Part shown: positions 26,601-35,697 of the stretch, piece by piece
Position numbering within the stretch: position 1 is the stretch's first letter
Layout of the letters: the number at the start of each line of letters is the position of its first letter
Source of the DNA: Allostreptomyces psammosilenae
GTDB lineage: Bacteria > Actinomycetota > Actinomycetes > Streptomycetales > Streptomycetaceae
NCBI RefSeq assembly: GCF_013407765.1
Contig: NZ_JACBZD010000002.1
Location: 72,001 to 136,000 of the forward strand
Direction: 5' to 3'
DNA length: 64,000 nucleotides
The notes under the pieces: model-generated
The model's input: the letters and a program-made list of their open reading frames with translations, nothing else
The model's database searches: none
What the model was told of the DNA's origin: nothing
Position numbers and translations under genes: made by a program

Positions 26601-27119
26601 GTGTGGGATCGGGTGACGAGTACCTGTACGGCGACGCTCACCGGTCACGCCTCTGCGGTGTTGTCGGTGGCGGTTGCGCCTGATGGTGCCTGGCTGGCCG
26701 CAGGCGGTGAGGACGGGATGGTGCGGGTGTGGGATCGGGTGACGGGTGCCTGCGCGGCCACGCTCACCGGCCACAGCGATGGGGTGTTGTCGGTGGGTGT
26801 TGCTTCTGATGGCAGTTGGCTGGCCACGGGTAGCTCCGATGGGAGGGTGCGGGTGTGGGATCGGGTGACGGGTGCCTGTACGGCCACGCTCGCCGGCCAC
26901 AGGGGTGGGGTGACGTCAGTGGCGGTTGCTCCCGTCGGCAGCTGGCTCGCCACCACCGGCAGCGATGGGACGGTGCGGATCTGGGATGTCATGGAATGGG
27001 ACACCGTGGCGGTCGCGCGGGCTGATGGGGCACTGCATTCGTGTGCCTGGGTGGGATCGACTCTCGACCTCATGGTGGGGGGAGAGCGAGGCGTGTATCT
27101 CTTCAGCTTCCTGCCGTGA
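23616..27119 (+). CDS. Membrane-anchored NB-ARC ATPase with 14 near-identical WD40 repeats (NLR/STAND-like)
   Basis: A 1167-residue STAND NTPase. Two hydrophobic segments (about 5-27 and 48-67) and a Pro-rich linker precede the NB-ARC core: Walker A SLYGAGGFGKTTLA near 117, Walker B RTLLVLDDVWE near 198, sensor-like LITTRNPGLLPTG near 226, and a winged-helix segment ending in LHDIIRDYLRA near 413, which resembles the MHD motif. A helical linker leads to WD40 repeats from about residue 590 to the end. I count 14 blades, which would be two seven-bladed propellers. Related proteins sense ligands or phage proteins through the repeats and oligomerise; some bacterial NLRs are antiviral. Defence is inferred here. 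TTG 23616 was chosen for its GGGGG upstream; TTG 23604 is also possible. Confidence 0.85.
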   Translation: MRGRVVALVVLAGVAAALAVLLGAAVNAATGAERWPGPLDVVRERPWWSVAAIGSLTVLGAVAAAWIQERAPADGGDPPPPPPPVVPGWFVDRAQAREVVAAVCRDGQAVGITTSLYGAGGFGKTTLATAVAAHRRVRRHFRSRVYTVTIGRDVRGPAAVAAKVAEATRFITGDTTEFDDPELAGAHLGRLLDQRPRTLLVLDDVWETEQLAPFLHGGRRCVRLITTRNPGLLPTGTERIPVDEMTPEQARALLTLELASLPAEVVDGLLQATGRWALLLRLTNRQITEQVATGADPVVAAQRILDQLRAAGPAAVDEPASAWNLDDPRLRNQAVEASIQAAATLLPPGGADRFMELGIFAEDEPIPVSAVALLWRATSSLSEEQTRALCRGLERLSLISLDPRDGGRIRLHDIIRDYLRATLGRDRLARLNGQLVDTVAAQLPPAQPLASVVADPQRAWWELQDHYLLDHLIDHLLAAGRTRDAEGVAGDLRWVETRLTQRGPTAPWNDLDRIDTPYTRPLARSLTQAAHLLTPTTPPRALTTVLHQRLHNHPHWHPQIATRQHDPALRPCLINQWPPPDTPHPAVQRTFVGHAGPVFSVAVAPDGVWLATGSWDGTVRVWDRVTGACTATFTSARGVESVAVAPDGTWLASGGSDGVVRVWDRVTGACTATLTGHASAVSSVAVAPDGTWLASGGDGVVRVWDRVTGACTATLTSTRGEFSVAVAPDGAWLASGGSDGVVRVWDRVTGACTATLTGHGGGVLSVAVAPDGAWLATGGSDGVVRVWDRVTGACTATLTGHGGGVLSVAVAPDGAWLATGGSDGVVRVWDRVTGACTATLTGHASAVSSVAVAPDGAWLATGSSDGTVRVWDSRHVGQLPAPAGQAGSVFSVAVAPDGAWLASGGSDGVVRVWDRVTGACTATLTGHGGGVLSVGVASDGSWLATGSSDGVVRVWDRVTGACTATLTGHGGGVLSVVVAPDGAWLAAGGSDGVVRVWDRVTSTCTATLTGHASAVLSVAVAPDGAWLAAGGEDGMVRVWDRVTGACAATLTGHSDGVLSVGVASDGSWLATGSSDGRVRVWDRVTGACTATLAGHRGGVTSVAVAPVGSWLATTGSDGTVRIWDVMEWDTVAVARADGALHSCAWVGSTLDLMVGGERGVYLFSFLP
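25380..27110 (+). repeat. Tandem 126-bp WD40-encoding repeats, near identical
   Basis: Thirteen conserved units plus one degenerate terminal unit, each about 42 codons and centred on DGVVRVWDRVTGACTATL. Units starting at 25881 and 26007 appear identical over 126 bp. Blades 2 and 4 have SARG/STRG in place of the GH motif and are one codon short; blade 3 lacks a Ser. Blade 7 ends in a unique SRHVGQLPAPAGQAG, which looks like the junction between the two propellers. Variation is concentrated in the residues after GH (GGG, ASA, SDG, RGG, AGP). Confidence 0.9.
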
Positions 27120-27196
27120 CGCCTCATCCTGCGAGCCCGCAGCCTGGACGAAGGGGCTGTCTCGTCCGGTGTTGTGCCCGATGACTGAACAAGGCG

Positions 27197-27233
27197 GTGG
27201 CGCTGCCCCAGCAGGTGCAGGGGGCAGCGCCAC
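27197..27233 (+). terminator. Terminator after the NB-ARC/WD40 gene
   Basis: A 13-bp perfect stem (27197-27209 with 27221-27233, 11-nt loop) followed by TCTTCATT, located 78 bp after the stop codon. Confidence 0.8.
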
Positions 27234-27250
27234 TCTTCATTGATCCTGCG

Positions 27251-27866
27251 TTACGCGGTGTCTTTGCTCTCGGGGGGCCTGCGGCGTGAGGTGGGCCTGG
27301 TGCTTCGGGGAGCGGTGGCTCGCGTTGCCTGGCCGTCCACGGCGTGGAGGCGGCGGCGGGTGCGGGGGACGAGTTGGACGACGGCTTCGGCGGCGGCTCG
27401 GGCGAGTTCGTCGAGGACGGACGGGAAGACCCCGCCGGGGTGGAGCCAGGAGCCGTTCTCCTCGGTGAAGATGCGGCCGGTTTCGATCCAGGCTTCCCTG
27501 CGGCGGCGCGTTCCTTGGCTTGGCGGCGCTTGTGGTCGCGCAGGCCGGCGTCGGTCTACTCGTCGAGGGGGCGATGACGCGGATGCCCGCGTTGGTCTTG
27601 GGTTCGCCCTCGATGATGTCCCAGCCGTCCTGGACGAGTTGGGTGGCGATGGCGAGGGACTCGTTGCGGGAGTCGTGGTCGACCCAGCAGGCTCCGCAGG
27701 CTTCGCCGCGGCGGGGACCGGCCTGCTCCGGGGTCCAGACCATGACCGGGGAGGGCTTCTTGCCGTTGGCCCGCCACAGCTGGATGCGTTCCTCCGTCCA
27801 GACCAGGGCTTTCGGCCTGGTGACGGTGGCCAACTCGACGTGCGCGGCGGGGGTGAACGGGGCCAT
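27251..27866 (-). pseudogene. Degenerate tyrosine site-specific integrase
   Basis: Recognisable pieces of an actinobacterial phage/ICE-type tyrosine recombinase lie in order but in different frames. First come MAPFTPAAHVELATVTRPKA, LVWTEERIQLWRANGK and VMVWTPEQ, then a deletion, then RRGEACGACWVDHDSRNESL and ATQLVQDGWDIIEGEPKTNA. A stop and frameshift follow (TDAGLRDHKRRQ), then WIETGRIFTEENGSWLHPG, another deletion, and LDELARAAAEAVVQLVPRTRRR. The HxxR, His/Trp and catalytic Tyr region is gone, as is the DNA-binding N-terminus. It must be inactive. It marks the neighbouring region as remains of an integrated element. Confidence 0.85.
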
Positions 27867-27925
27867 GCGCTCAACCGACTCCCGGTGGGCCACAACGGTC
27901 GGTTGGGGGCCCCTACGATCGGGCG

Positions 27926-28870
27926 GTGGACACCGAGGCAGTGCGATCGTTCGTCCGGGCGGCCGAGCTCGGGCGGTTGGGGCGTGTGGCGGACGAGCTG
28001 GGCGTGACGCAGCAGGCGGTCTCCAAGCGGATCGCGGCGCTGGAGCGGGATCTGGAGGTCCGTCTGTTCACGCGTACCGCCCGGGGGGTCGAGCTGACGC
28101 TGGATGGTCAGGCGTTCCTGCCCCATGCGCGGAGCATCGTCGCGGGGGTCGAGCGTGCCGTCACGGCGGTCAGGCCGGGCTCCCGGGCGCTCCGGGTCGA
28201 CGTGCTCGGCCTGCGGAGCGCGCAGGCCGTCGTGCTGCACGAGTACTGGCGGTCGCGTCCCGGAACCGCGCTCGACGTGGTGACGCTCCGCGTCGACGAT
28301 CCGCGGGTGGCGGCCGCCGCCGTCGAGGCCGGTGACGTCGACGCGTCATTCCGGAGCGTCACGGACCCGGCAGCGCTGCCGCCCGGCGTGCGGATGGTCC
28401 ATGCGTTCGACTCCCCGCTGGAGCTCCTCGTCGGGCCGGGGCATCCGCTCGCCTCCGCACCGAGGCTGAGCCCGGCGCAGCTGCGCGGGCACCGGATATG
28501 GGTGCCGGGTATCGCGCCCCGCAGCGAGTGGGGGGAGTTCTACGACGAGCTGGCCACCGAGTTCGACCTGCGGATCGACGCCGCCGGGCCGCACTTCGGA
28601 GACGAGGTGCTCCTGGAGACGCTCGCGGAGTCCGCGGACGTGGCCACGCTGGTCGGGGCGCGCGACCGCTACATCTGGCCGGCGGAGCACGACCTGCGCC
28701 GCATCCCCGTCGTCGGTCCGGCGCTCGCGTACCCGCTCTCGCTCCTCCTCCCCGGAGCGAACCCGCATCCGGGGCTCCGCGGGGTCATCGCCCACCTCGC
28801 GGGCCTGCCAAGGCTCCCCGGGGCGGTCTGGCGCCCGTCCTGGGCGACGACGCCGCCGCGGCACGGGTGA
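27926..28870 (+). CDS. LysR-family transcriptional regulator
   Basis: A 314-residue LTTR. The HTH is at the N-terminus (VRSFVRAAELGRLGRVADEL GVTQQAVSKRIAALE written in two parts), with RLFTRTARGVELTLDGQAFL following. The substrate-binding domain runs from about 90 to 290 (LLVGPGHPLASAPRLSPAQL is the usual mid-domain segment). The tail is Pro/Arg-rich. GTG 27926 begins the canonical MDTEAVRSF. The gene it controls is not obvious; the acetyltransferase 168 bp downstream is a candidate. It abuts the integrase remnant, which may have been truncated by its arrival. Confidence 0.88.
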   Translation: MDTEAVRSFVRAAELGRLGRVADELGVTQQAVSKRIAALERDLEVRLFTRTARGVELTLDGQAFLPHARSIVAGVERAVTAVRPGSRALRVDVLGLRSAQAVVLHEYWRSRPGTALDVVTLRVDDPRVAAAAVEAGDVDASFRSVTDPAALPPGVRMVHAFDSPLELLVGPGHPLASAPRLSPAQLRGHRIWVPGIAPRSEWGEFYDELATEFDLRIDAAGPHFGDEVLLETLAESADVATLVGARDRYIWPAEHDLRRIPVVGPALAYPLSLLLPGANPHPGLRGVIAHLAGLPRLPGAVWRPSWATTPPRHG

Positions 28871-28924
28871 CCCGAACCGGCCGGCGAAACAGCGGCCTCC
28901 GCCAGGACCCGGTGAGTCCTGCCC

Positions 28925-28996
28925 CGGCACACCGGCACACCGGCACACCGGCACACCGGCACACCGGCACATCGGCACACAGTCACACCGACACAC
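28925..28996. repeat. 8-bp microsatellite CGGCACAC
   Basis: Five perfect tandem copies of CGGCACAC followed by four degenerate ones, nine units in all, in the gap between the LysR gene and the acetyltransferase. It ends just before the likely promoter of the latter. Confidence 0.9.
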
Positions 28997-29038
28997 CGTC
29001 AGCGTCGGTACAACGTCGACACCAGGAGGGATCGCGGC

Positions 29039-29581
29039 GTGTCCAGCGACCGTCTCATGCGCATCCACGGCCCCGAGTTCCGGGCCATGGCCGACCGGGT
29101 GCTGCGGGTCACCGAGCTCACCTCCCGGCTGAACGTCCTGCCGTTCGAGGACGAAGCGGGCAGGGCGGAGCTGCTCGAACGGATACTCGGCAGGCCCCTG
29201 CCTGCCTCCTGCACGATCTATCCCCCCTTCTACACGGACCACGGCCTCCGCCTCGACCTCGCCGAGCGCGTGTTCGTCAACCAGAACTGCACGTTCCTGG
29301 ACTACGCCGGCATCCGGCTCGGCGAGCGCGTGATGGTGGGGCCGCGGGTCACGTTCGTCACCGTCGGCCACCCGGTCGATCCCGGGGAGCGGCGGCGGTA
29401 CCTCACCGGCGCGCCCATCGACGTGGCGGAGAACGTGTGGATCGGCGCCGGTGCGACGATCCTGCCCGGGGTCAGTATCGGGCGTGACGCCGTGGTCGCC
29501 GCCGGCGCGGTCGTGGCCGACGACGTCCCGCCGGCCAGCCTGGTGACCGGGGCCAAGGCGGCCGTGCGGCGGAGCTGGTGA
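29039..29581 (+). CDS. Maltose/galactoside O-acetyltransferase-like protein
   Basis: A 180-residue left-handed beta-helix acetyltransferase of the MaaA/LacA/NodL group, which moves acetyl from acetyl-CoA to a sugar hydroxyl. The N-terminal helical cap (RAMADRVLRVTELTSRLNVL) is followed by hexapeptide repeats: VFVNQNCTFLDYAGIRLGERVMVGPRVTF is split across two coils, then the catalytic His in FVTVGHPVD, then VWIGAGATILPGVSIGRDAVVAAGAVV. GTG 29039 has CAGGAGG about 10 bases upstream. It converges on the two-component kinase gene. Confidence 0.88.
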   Translation: MSSDRLMRIHGPEFRAMADRVLRVTELTSRLNVLPFEDEAGRAELLERILGRPLPASCTIYPPFYTDHGLRLDLAERVFVNQNCTFLDYAGIRLGERVMVGPRVTFVTVGHPVDPGERRRYLTGAPIDVAENVWIGAGATILPGVSIGRDAVVAAGAVVADDVPPASLVTGAKAAVRRSW

Positions 29582-29646
29582 CGAGCCCTCCGGGCGCCGC
29601 GCCTCGCCCCCTACCGGCCCCGGAGCCTGGGCGGTCGTCGAACGGG

Positions 29647-30950
29647 TCAGGGTGGTGGGGGCGGGAGGGTGACGGTCACGGTGAGGCCGCCGGTGGGGCG
29701 GGCGCGGGCGGTGACCTCGCCGCCGTGGGCGTGGGCGATCGAGCGGACGATGGACAGGCCGAGGCCGGCGCCCTTCGCGCCGACCAGGCGGTCGGTGCCG
29801 AGTCGGCGGAACGGTTCGAAGAGCGTGGGCACCTCGAAGGCCGGCACCAGCGGGCCGGTGTTGCCGACCTCCAGCCGTGCCCGGCCGTCCGGCAGGGTGC
29901 GGCTGGTGACGCGCACCCAGCCGTCGGGGCCGGTGTTGTGTCGGATGGCGTTCTCCACCAGGTTGTGCACCAGGCGTTCCAGCAGCAGCGCGTCGCCGGT
30001 GGAGGGCGCCTCGCCGGCGTCCTCGTGGACGGTGACGCCGGCCCGTTCCGCCTCCGCGGCGGTGTTGGCGACGACGTGCGCGACGATGTCGGCGAGGTCG
30101 ACGGGGCACCGGGTGGTGAGTTCCCGTTCGGAGCCGGCGAGCAGCAGCAGGCCGTTGATCAGGCGCTCGTTCCGGGCGTTGATCTCCAGCAGGCTCTCGC
30201 CGAGCCGCTTGACGTCCTCGGAGGCCGTCCTGCGGTGCATGGCGACCTCCACCACGGCGCGGACCAGCGTGAGCGGGGTGCGCAGCTCGTGGGAGGCGTT
30301 GGCGACGAACCTGCGCTGGCCGTCGAAGGAGCGGTCGAGCCGTTCGACCATGGTGTCGAAGGTGTCGGCGAGGTCCTTGACCTCGTCGTCCGGGCCGCGC
30401 AGCGCGATGCGTTCGTGTAGCCCGCGGTCGGCGGCCGGGGCGGCGGCGATCCGGCGGGCGGTGTCGGTGACCCGGTGCAGCGGGGCGAGGACGCGTCCGG
30501 CGACCAGCCAGCTGGTGCCGGCCGCGGCGCCGCCGACGACGAGCAGCGCGATCCCGCCCTGGGTGAGCAGCGAGGTGGTCGCGGCGGCGTGCAGTTCGGC
30601 GCGCTGCTCGTGCATCCACTCCTCGGCGGCCGTGGCCAGGCCCGTCTCGGGACCGGTTCCGGCCTCGATGGCGTCGAGTTCGGTGCCGGTTCCGGCGATC
30701 AGGTACGTCCGCCTGCCGGACGCGTCGGTCGACGCCGACGGGGACGGGCCGGTCGACGACGGGGACGGGGTGGGTTGCCGCTGGCCGCCCTCCGTGGCGG
30801 TGATCCGCAGCAGGGGGCCGTCGAGCTGCTGGCTGAACAGGGCGTAGGTGGCGCCGAGCAGCACCACTCCGGCGGCGAGGAACATGCCGCCGTGGATCAG
30901 GGTGAGCCGGGCGCGCAGGGTGAGGCGGCCCGGCACGCGTGTGCGGCGCC

Positions 30951-30954
<4 letters not shown>
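29647..30954 (-). CDS. Two-component sensor histidine kinase
   Basis: A 435-residue kinase with two membrane helices (about 10-35 and 125-150) flanking an extracytoplasmic domain that contains a Ser/Thr/Pro-rich stretch. HAMP follows at about 150-210 (LAPLHRVTDTARRIAA), then the H-box RRFVANASHELRTPLTLVRA, N-box HNLVENAIRHN and G2 box GAKGAGLGLSIVRS. GTG 30954 overlaps the stop of the response-regulator gene by 4 bp (GTGA), so the pair is translationally coupled. It is divergent from a lipoprotein-adaptor-ABC operon, its likely target. The signal is unknown; cell-envelope stress is a reasonable guess. Confidence 0.9.
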
Positions 30955-31607
<653 letters not shown>

Positions 31608-31880
31608 TGCCCGCGCTCCCTCCGCCGGTTCGGGGACGCCGCCATCCCGTGCGGGCGTCCCCCGCGGGCAATGGTGGCCGACGGGGTGTTTCCTCCCCGT
31701 CAGTGCCGCGGGGCCGTCAGTGCCGGGGGGCCTGTGGGCCCGGTGGCCGGTGGATGGGCCCGGTGGCCGGTGGGTGGGGGCGGGGTGGGGTGGGGAAACG
31801 CCGGGGAAACGCGCCCTCGCGTTGCATCGCCTCCGATCGGCCGGAGACCGCTCCGGCCACGACGATGAGGAGGCGCCGCG

Positions 31881-32423
31881 ATGCGACTGCGGCCCTTGCG
31901 GGCGCTGGTGGTCCTGCCGCTGGCACTGACCGTCGCCCTGACCGGATGCGCGTCGGACGACGGCGACGGCGCTGCCGTCGCCTCGGTCGGGGGCGAGGTG
32001 GACGACGCCGGATCCGGGAGCGGGACGGGCGCGAGCCTGAGCCCGGAGGAGATGGGCGTGCGGTTCGCCCAGTGCATGCGGGAGAACGGCGTGGACATGG
32101 AGGATCCGGAGCCGGGCGGTCCGGGGATCGTGATCCGCGGCGGTTCCGATCCGGCTGTGGTGGAGGCGGCGATGGAGGCCTGCCGGGAGTTCAACCCGCA
32201 GGCGAACGGCTCCGGGGAGGCGGATCCGGAGGCGGAGGAGAACGCCCGCGAGTTCGCCGGGTGCATGCGGGAGAACGGGGTGGAGGCGTTCCCGGATCCC
32301 GAGCCGGGGCAGCGCGGCGTCCGGATCAACCGGGAGATCGCGGAGGATCCCGACTTCGAGGCCGCGCAGGAGGCGTGCCAGGACATCCTGTCCGCCGGCG
32401 GCCCGGCGACGGGAGGCCGGTGA
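31881..32423 (+). CDS. Lipoprotein with duplicated Cys motif, first gene of an exporter operon
   Basis: A 180-residue lipoprotein with signal peptide and lipobox VALTGCAS (Cys near residue 23). The mature part holds two copies of a CMRENGV motif ([19 protein letters not shown] and [20 protein letters not shown]), each followed by a second Cys ([16 protein letters not shown]). This suggests two similar disulfide-bonded modules, a layout seen in actinobacterial lipoproteins near MacB-type exporters. The stop overlaps the next ATG (ATGA), so the four genes to 35564 form one operon. Its function is unknown; it may be the signal-binding or periplasmic component. Confidence 0.85.
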   Translation: MRLRPLRALVVLPLALTVALTGCASDDGDGAAVASVGGEVDDAGSGSGTGASLSPEEMGVRFAQCMRENGVDMEDPEPGGPGIVIRGGSDPAVVEAAMEACREFNPQANGSGEADPEAEENAREFAGCMRENGVEAFPDPEPGQRGVRINREIAEDPDFEAAQEACQDILSAGGPATGGR

Positions 32424-33628
32424 TGGCGGGAGCGGGGCCGGCCACGCCGCCCGGTGTGGCGCCGTCGGCGGCCGTGTCCGGCGGGGCCGCCGACCGGGCG
32501 CCGGGCGCGGCGGAGGCAGTGGATGTCGCCTCGCCGGGGGATCGGCCGCGGCGCCGGCGGTGGCGGGGCCGGACGGTCGCGGTCGCGGTGGTCGTCGTGG
32601 CGGCCGTCGCCGCCGTGGGCGCCGTCTCCGGGTTCGGCGGCGGCGGTGGGGCGTCCGACGACGACGGGGCGGCCGGCGCGGTGCCGGCGAACACCGCCGA
32701 GGTCACCCGGCAGACCCTCACCGACGCGCTGACCGTCGACGGGCAGCTCGGCCACGGTCCCGCCACCACCGTCGCGAGCCGGCTGACCGGCACGGTCACC
32801 GCGCTGCCGGAGACCGGGGAGGAGATCGGCCGCGGCGAGACGCTGTACGCGGTGGACGACCGGCCGGTGACGCTGATGTACGGCGCGATGCCGGCCTACC
32901 GCGCGCTGGAGCCCGGCATCGAGGGGCCGGACGTCAGGCAGCTGGAGGAGAACCTGAGCGCGCTCGGCCACACCGGTTTCACCGTCGACGAGGAGTACAC
33001 CCACGGCACCGCGGAGGCGGTCCGGCAGTGGCAGGAGGACCGGGGGCTGGAGGAGACCGGCGTGGTCGACCTCGGGCGGGTGGTGTTCGCGCCCGGCGCC
33101 GTCAGGGTCGACGGCCTCGCCGCGGCGGAGGGCGATCCCACCGCGCCGGGGCAGGCGGTGCTCTCGCACACCAGCACGACCAAGGCCGTCACCGTGGCGC
33201 TGGACCCGGCGGACCAGCGGCTGGCGGAGGTCGGCGCCGCCGTCACCGTGACGCTGCCCGACGACACCCCGGTCGACGGCCGCGTGGCGGAGGTGGCGAC
33301 GGTGGTGGAGCCGGGCGGACAGGGCGAGGAGGCGCGGACCGAGGTGGAGGTGGTCGTCGAGCTGCCGGACGAGGAGGCGCAGCGGGCAGCCGACGCGTAC
33401 GCCATGGCGGCGGTGGACGTCACCTTCACCGCCGGCGAGCGCCCGGACGTGCTGACCGTGCCGGTCGCCGCGCTGCTTGCGCTGGCCGAGGGCGGGTTCG
33501 GTGTGGAGGTCGTGGAGGGGGAGACGTCCCGCTACCTGCCGGTGGAGACGGGGCTGTTCGCGGGCGGCCGGGTGGAGGTCTCCGGCGAGGGGATCGCCGA
33601 GGGCACGATCGTGGGGATGCCGGGATGA
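32423..33628 (+). CDS. Membrane-fusion (HlyD-like) adaptor with peptidoglycan-binding domain
   Basis: A 401-residue protein. One transmembrane helix at about 52-72 ([20 protein letters not shown]) follows a basic stretch [10 protein letters not shown]. The periplasmic part has barrel-sandwich-like segments ([20 protein letters not shown]) and a PG_binding_1 domain ([20 protein letters not shown] ... [10 protein letters not shown]). Beta-barrel adaptor segments follow ([40 protein letters not shown]). Such Gram-positive adaptors work with MacB-like ABC exporters. It overlaps both neighbours by ATGA junctions. Confidence 0.88.
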   Translation: MAGAGPATPPGVAPSAAVSGGAADRAPGAAEAVDVASPGDRPRRRRWRGRTVAVAVVVVAAVAAVGAVSGFGGGGGASDDDGAAGAVPANTAEVTRQTLTDALTVDGQLGHGPATTVASRLTGTVTALPETGEEIGRGETLYAVDDRPVTLMYGAMPAYRALEPGIEGPDVRQLEENLSALGHTGFTVDEEYTHGTAEAVRQWQEDRGLEETGVVDLGRVVFAPGAVRVDGLAAAEGDPTAPGQAVLSHTSTTKAVTVALDPADQRLAEVGAAVTVTLPDDTPVDGRVAEVATVVEPGGQGEEARTEVEVVVELPDEEAQRAADAYAMAAVDVTFTAGERPDVLTVPVAALLALAEGGFGVEVVEGETSRYLPVETGLFAGGRVEVSGEGIAEGTIVGMPG

Positions 33629-34326
33629 TCACCCTGACCGACGTGGCCAAGGTCTACCCGGGCGGGGTCGTCGCGCTGGCCGGCGTCTCGCTGCGGATCG
33701 GGCGCGGGGAGCTGGTGGCCGTCGTGGGCCCCTCCGGGTCCGGCAAGTCGACGATGCTGAACCTGCTCGGCACCCTGGACCGGCCCTCCTCGGGGAGCGT
33801 GTGCATCGACGGCCACGACGTGGCCCGGCTCTCCGACGCCCGTCTCTCCGCCCTGCGGGCGAGCCGGATCGGTTTCGTGTTCCAGCAGTTCCACCTCGCC
33901 GCCGGCACGGCGGCGCTGGACAACGTGGCCGACGGGCTCCTGTACTCCGGGCTGCGGCGGGCCGTGCGCCGCCGGCGCGCGGCGGCGGCCCTGGAGCGGG
34001 TCGGCCTCGGCCACCGCACGGGGCACCGGCCGCACGAGCTGTCCGGCGGGGAGCGCCAGCGGGTCGCCATCGCCCGGGCCGTGGCCGGGGACCCGCCGCT
34101 TCTGCTCGCCGACGAGCCGACCGGGGCGCTGGACTCGGCCTCCGGGGAGGGGGTGATGCGGTTGCTGCGCGAGCTGAACGCCGCCGGCACCACCGTCGTG
34201 ATCATCACGCACGACCGGGAGATCGCCGCCTCGCTGCCCCGGCAGGTGCGGGTGCGGGACGGCCGGGTGGTCGAGGACTCCGCCGGGGCCGTCGGGGCCG
34301 TCGGGGCCGTCGGGGAGGTGTGCTGA
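33625..34326 (+). CDS. MacB/LolD-type ABC transporter ATPase
   Basis: A 233-residue ATPase. Walker [16 protein letters not shown] is near residue 36, Q-loop FVFQQFHL, signature [14 protein letters not shown], Walker [14 protein letters not shown] and switch His IITHDRE. The C-terminus contains a short [10 protein letters not shown] repeat encoded by GCCGTCGGG tandem units. It pairs with the downstream FtsX-like permease, with which it shares a TGATG overlap. Confidence 0.94.
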   Translation: MITLTDVAKVYPGGVVALAGVSLRIGRGELVAVVGPSGSGKSTMLNLLGTLDRPSSGSVCIDGHDVARLSDARLSALRASRIGFVFQQFHLAAGTAALDNVADGLLYSGLRRAVRRRRAAAALERVGLGHRTGHRPHELSGGERQRVAIARAVAGDPPLLLADEPTGALDSASGEGVMRLLRELNAAGTTVVIITHDREIAASLPRQVRVRDGRVVEDSAGAVGAVGAVGEVC

Positions 34327-35564
34327 TGGCTGGGGCGGCGTCGGCGGCCGACGCGTCCGCGCGGGCCGGCGCGCTGCGGCCGGCCCGGCTGTCGCCGCGC
34401 GACGTGCTGCGGGTCGGCGCCGTCGGCCTGCGCACCCGCCGGACGCGGGCCTTCCTCTCCTCGCTGGGGATCGCCATCGGCATCGCGGCGATGGTCGCCG
34501 TCGTCGGCATCTCCTCCTCCTCGCGCGCCGAGCTGGACCGCACGCTCGCCTCCCTCGGCACCAACCTGCTGAACGTCTCCCCGGGGACCACGATGACCGG
34601 TGAACAGGCCCGGTTGCCGGCCACCGCCGAGGAGATGGTGGGGCGGATCGCCCCGGTGGAGTCGGTCTCCGCCATCGGGCGGGTGGAGGACGCGAACGCG
34701 TACCGCACCGACCGGATCCCGAAGACCGAGACCAACGGGATCGCCACCTACGCCGCCCGCACCGACCTGCCGGAGACCACCGGGGTGGAGATCGCCAGCG
34801 GCACGTGGCTGAACGACGCGACCGGCGGCTACCCGGCGACCGTGCTGGGTGCCACGGCGGCGGAGCGGCTCGGGATCCGCCAGGCCGGCCCGGATGCGCG
34901 GGTGCTCGTCGGCGACGAGTGGTTCACCGTCGTCGGCGTCCTGGCACCGGCGCCGCTCGCTCCCGAACTGGACACCGCGGTGCTCGTCGGCTGGCCGGTG
35001 GCCGAGTCCGCCCTGGGGTTCGACGGCCTGCCCACCACGGTGTACGCCCGGGCGGCGGACAGCAGCGTGGAGGAGGTCCGCTCGGTGCTCGGCGCCACGG
35101 CCAACCCGGAGGCGCCCAACGAGGCCGAGGTCTCCCGCCCGTCCGACGCGCTCGCCGCAGAGCAGGCCGCGGACGAGGCGTTCACCGGGCTGCTGCTCGG
35201 CCTGGGCGCGGTGGCGCTGCTCGTCGGCGGCGTCGGGGTGGCCAACACCATGGTCATCTCGGTGCTGGAACGGCGGGCGGAGATCGGCCTGCGCCGGGCG
35301 CTCGGCGCGACCCGGGGGCAGATCCGCACCCAGTTCCTCGCCGAGTCGCTGCTGCTGTCCGCCCTCGGCGGGGCCGGGGGCGCGCTGCTCGGCGGCGCGG
35401 TCACCACCGGCTACGCGGGTTACCAGGGCTGGCCGACGGTCGTCCCGCTGTGGGCGGTGCTCGGCGGCTTCGGCGCGACGCTGCTGATCGGCGCGCTCGC
35501 CGGGCTCTACCCGGCGGTCCGCGCGTCCCGCCTCTCCCCGACGGAGGCCCTGGCCGCGCCCTGA
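34326..35564 (+). CDS. MacB/FtsX-family ABC transporter permease
   Basis: A 412-residue permease with the MacB topology: one helix near the N-terminus (RAFLSSLGIAIGIAAMVAVV), a large extracytoplasmic MacB_PCD domain (about 65-275), and three C-terminal helices (LGLGAVALLVGGVGVANTMV, a second near 340 and LWAVLGGFGATLLIGALAGL). The ERRAEIGLRRALGAT coupling motif and the closing AVRASRLSPTEAL motif are characteristic. It probably exports a peptide, lipid or antibiotic rather than importing. It ends the operon before a hairpin. Confidence 0.93.
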   Translation: MAGAASAADASARAGALRPARLSPRDVLRVGAVGLRTRRTRAFLSSLGIAIGIAAMVAVVGISSSSRAELDRTLASLGTNLLNVSPGTTMTGEQARLPATAEEMVGRIAPVESVSAIGRVEDANAYRTDRIPKTETNGIATYAARTDLPETTGVEIASGTWLNDATGGYPATVLGATAAERLGIRQAGPDARVLVGDEWFTVVGVLAPAPLAPELDTAVLVGWPVAESALGFDGLPTTVYARAADSSVEEVRSVLGATANPEAPNEAEVSRPSDALAAEQAADEAFTGLLLGLGAVALLVGGVGVANTMVISVLERRAEIGLRRALGATRGQIRTQFLAESLLLSALGGAGGALLGGAVTTGYAGYQGWPTVVPLWAVLGGFGATLLIGALAGLYPAVRASRLSPTEALAAP

Positions 35565-35595
35565 CCGGCGTGCGGGAAGGGGGCAACCGGACGGA

Positions 35596-35624
35596 GGGCC
35601 GGGCGGCGGACGGCCGCCCGGCCC
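35596..35624. terminator. Hairpin after the ABC exporter operon
   Basis: A perfect 12-bp stem (35596-35607 with 35613-35624), 5-nt loop, between the convergent permease and esterase genes. Confidence 0.75.
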
Positions 35625-35697
35625 CATCCCGCGGGGCCGTGTCCCGTGCTGCCGTGCTTGTGGCCCCGCTTCGTGGCCCGCTTCGAGGCGACGGGGC

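Noticed and set aside
25380-27110. CRISPR-like direct repeats
   Set aside because: The regular 126-bp repeats are in frame and encode WD40 blades; there are no short palindromic repeats with unique spacers and no cas genes.
27237-27893. Intact 218-residue protein
   Set aside because: Only its first half resembles an integrase; the second half is Pro/Arg shadow, and the continuing integrase homology is in other frames, so it is a pseudogene.
22643-27900. attL/attR pair for the tRNA-Thr island
   Set aside because: I looked for the tRNA T-arm and acceptor sequence near the integrase remnant and did not find a second copy.
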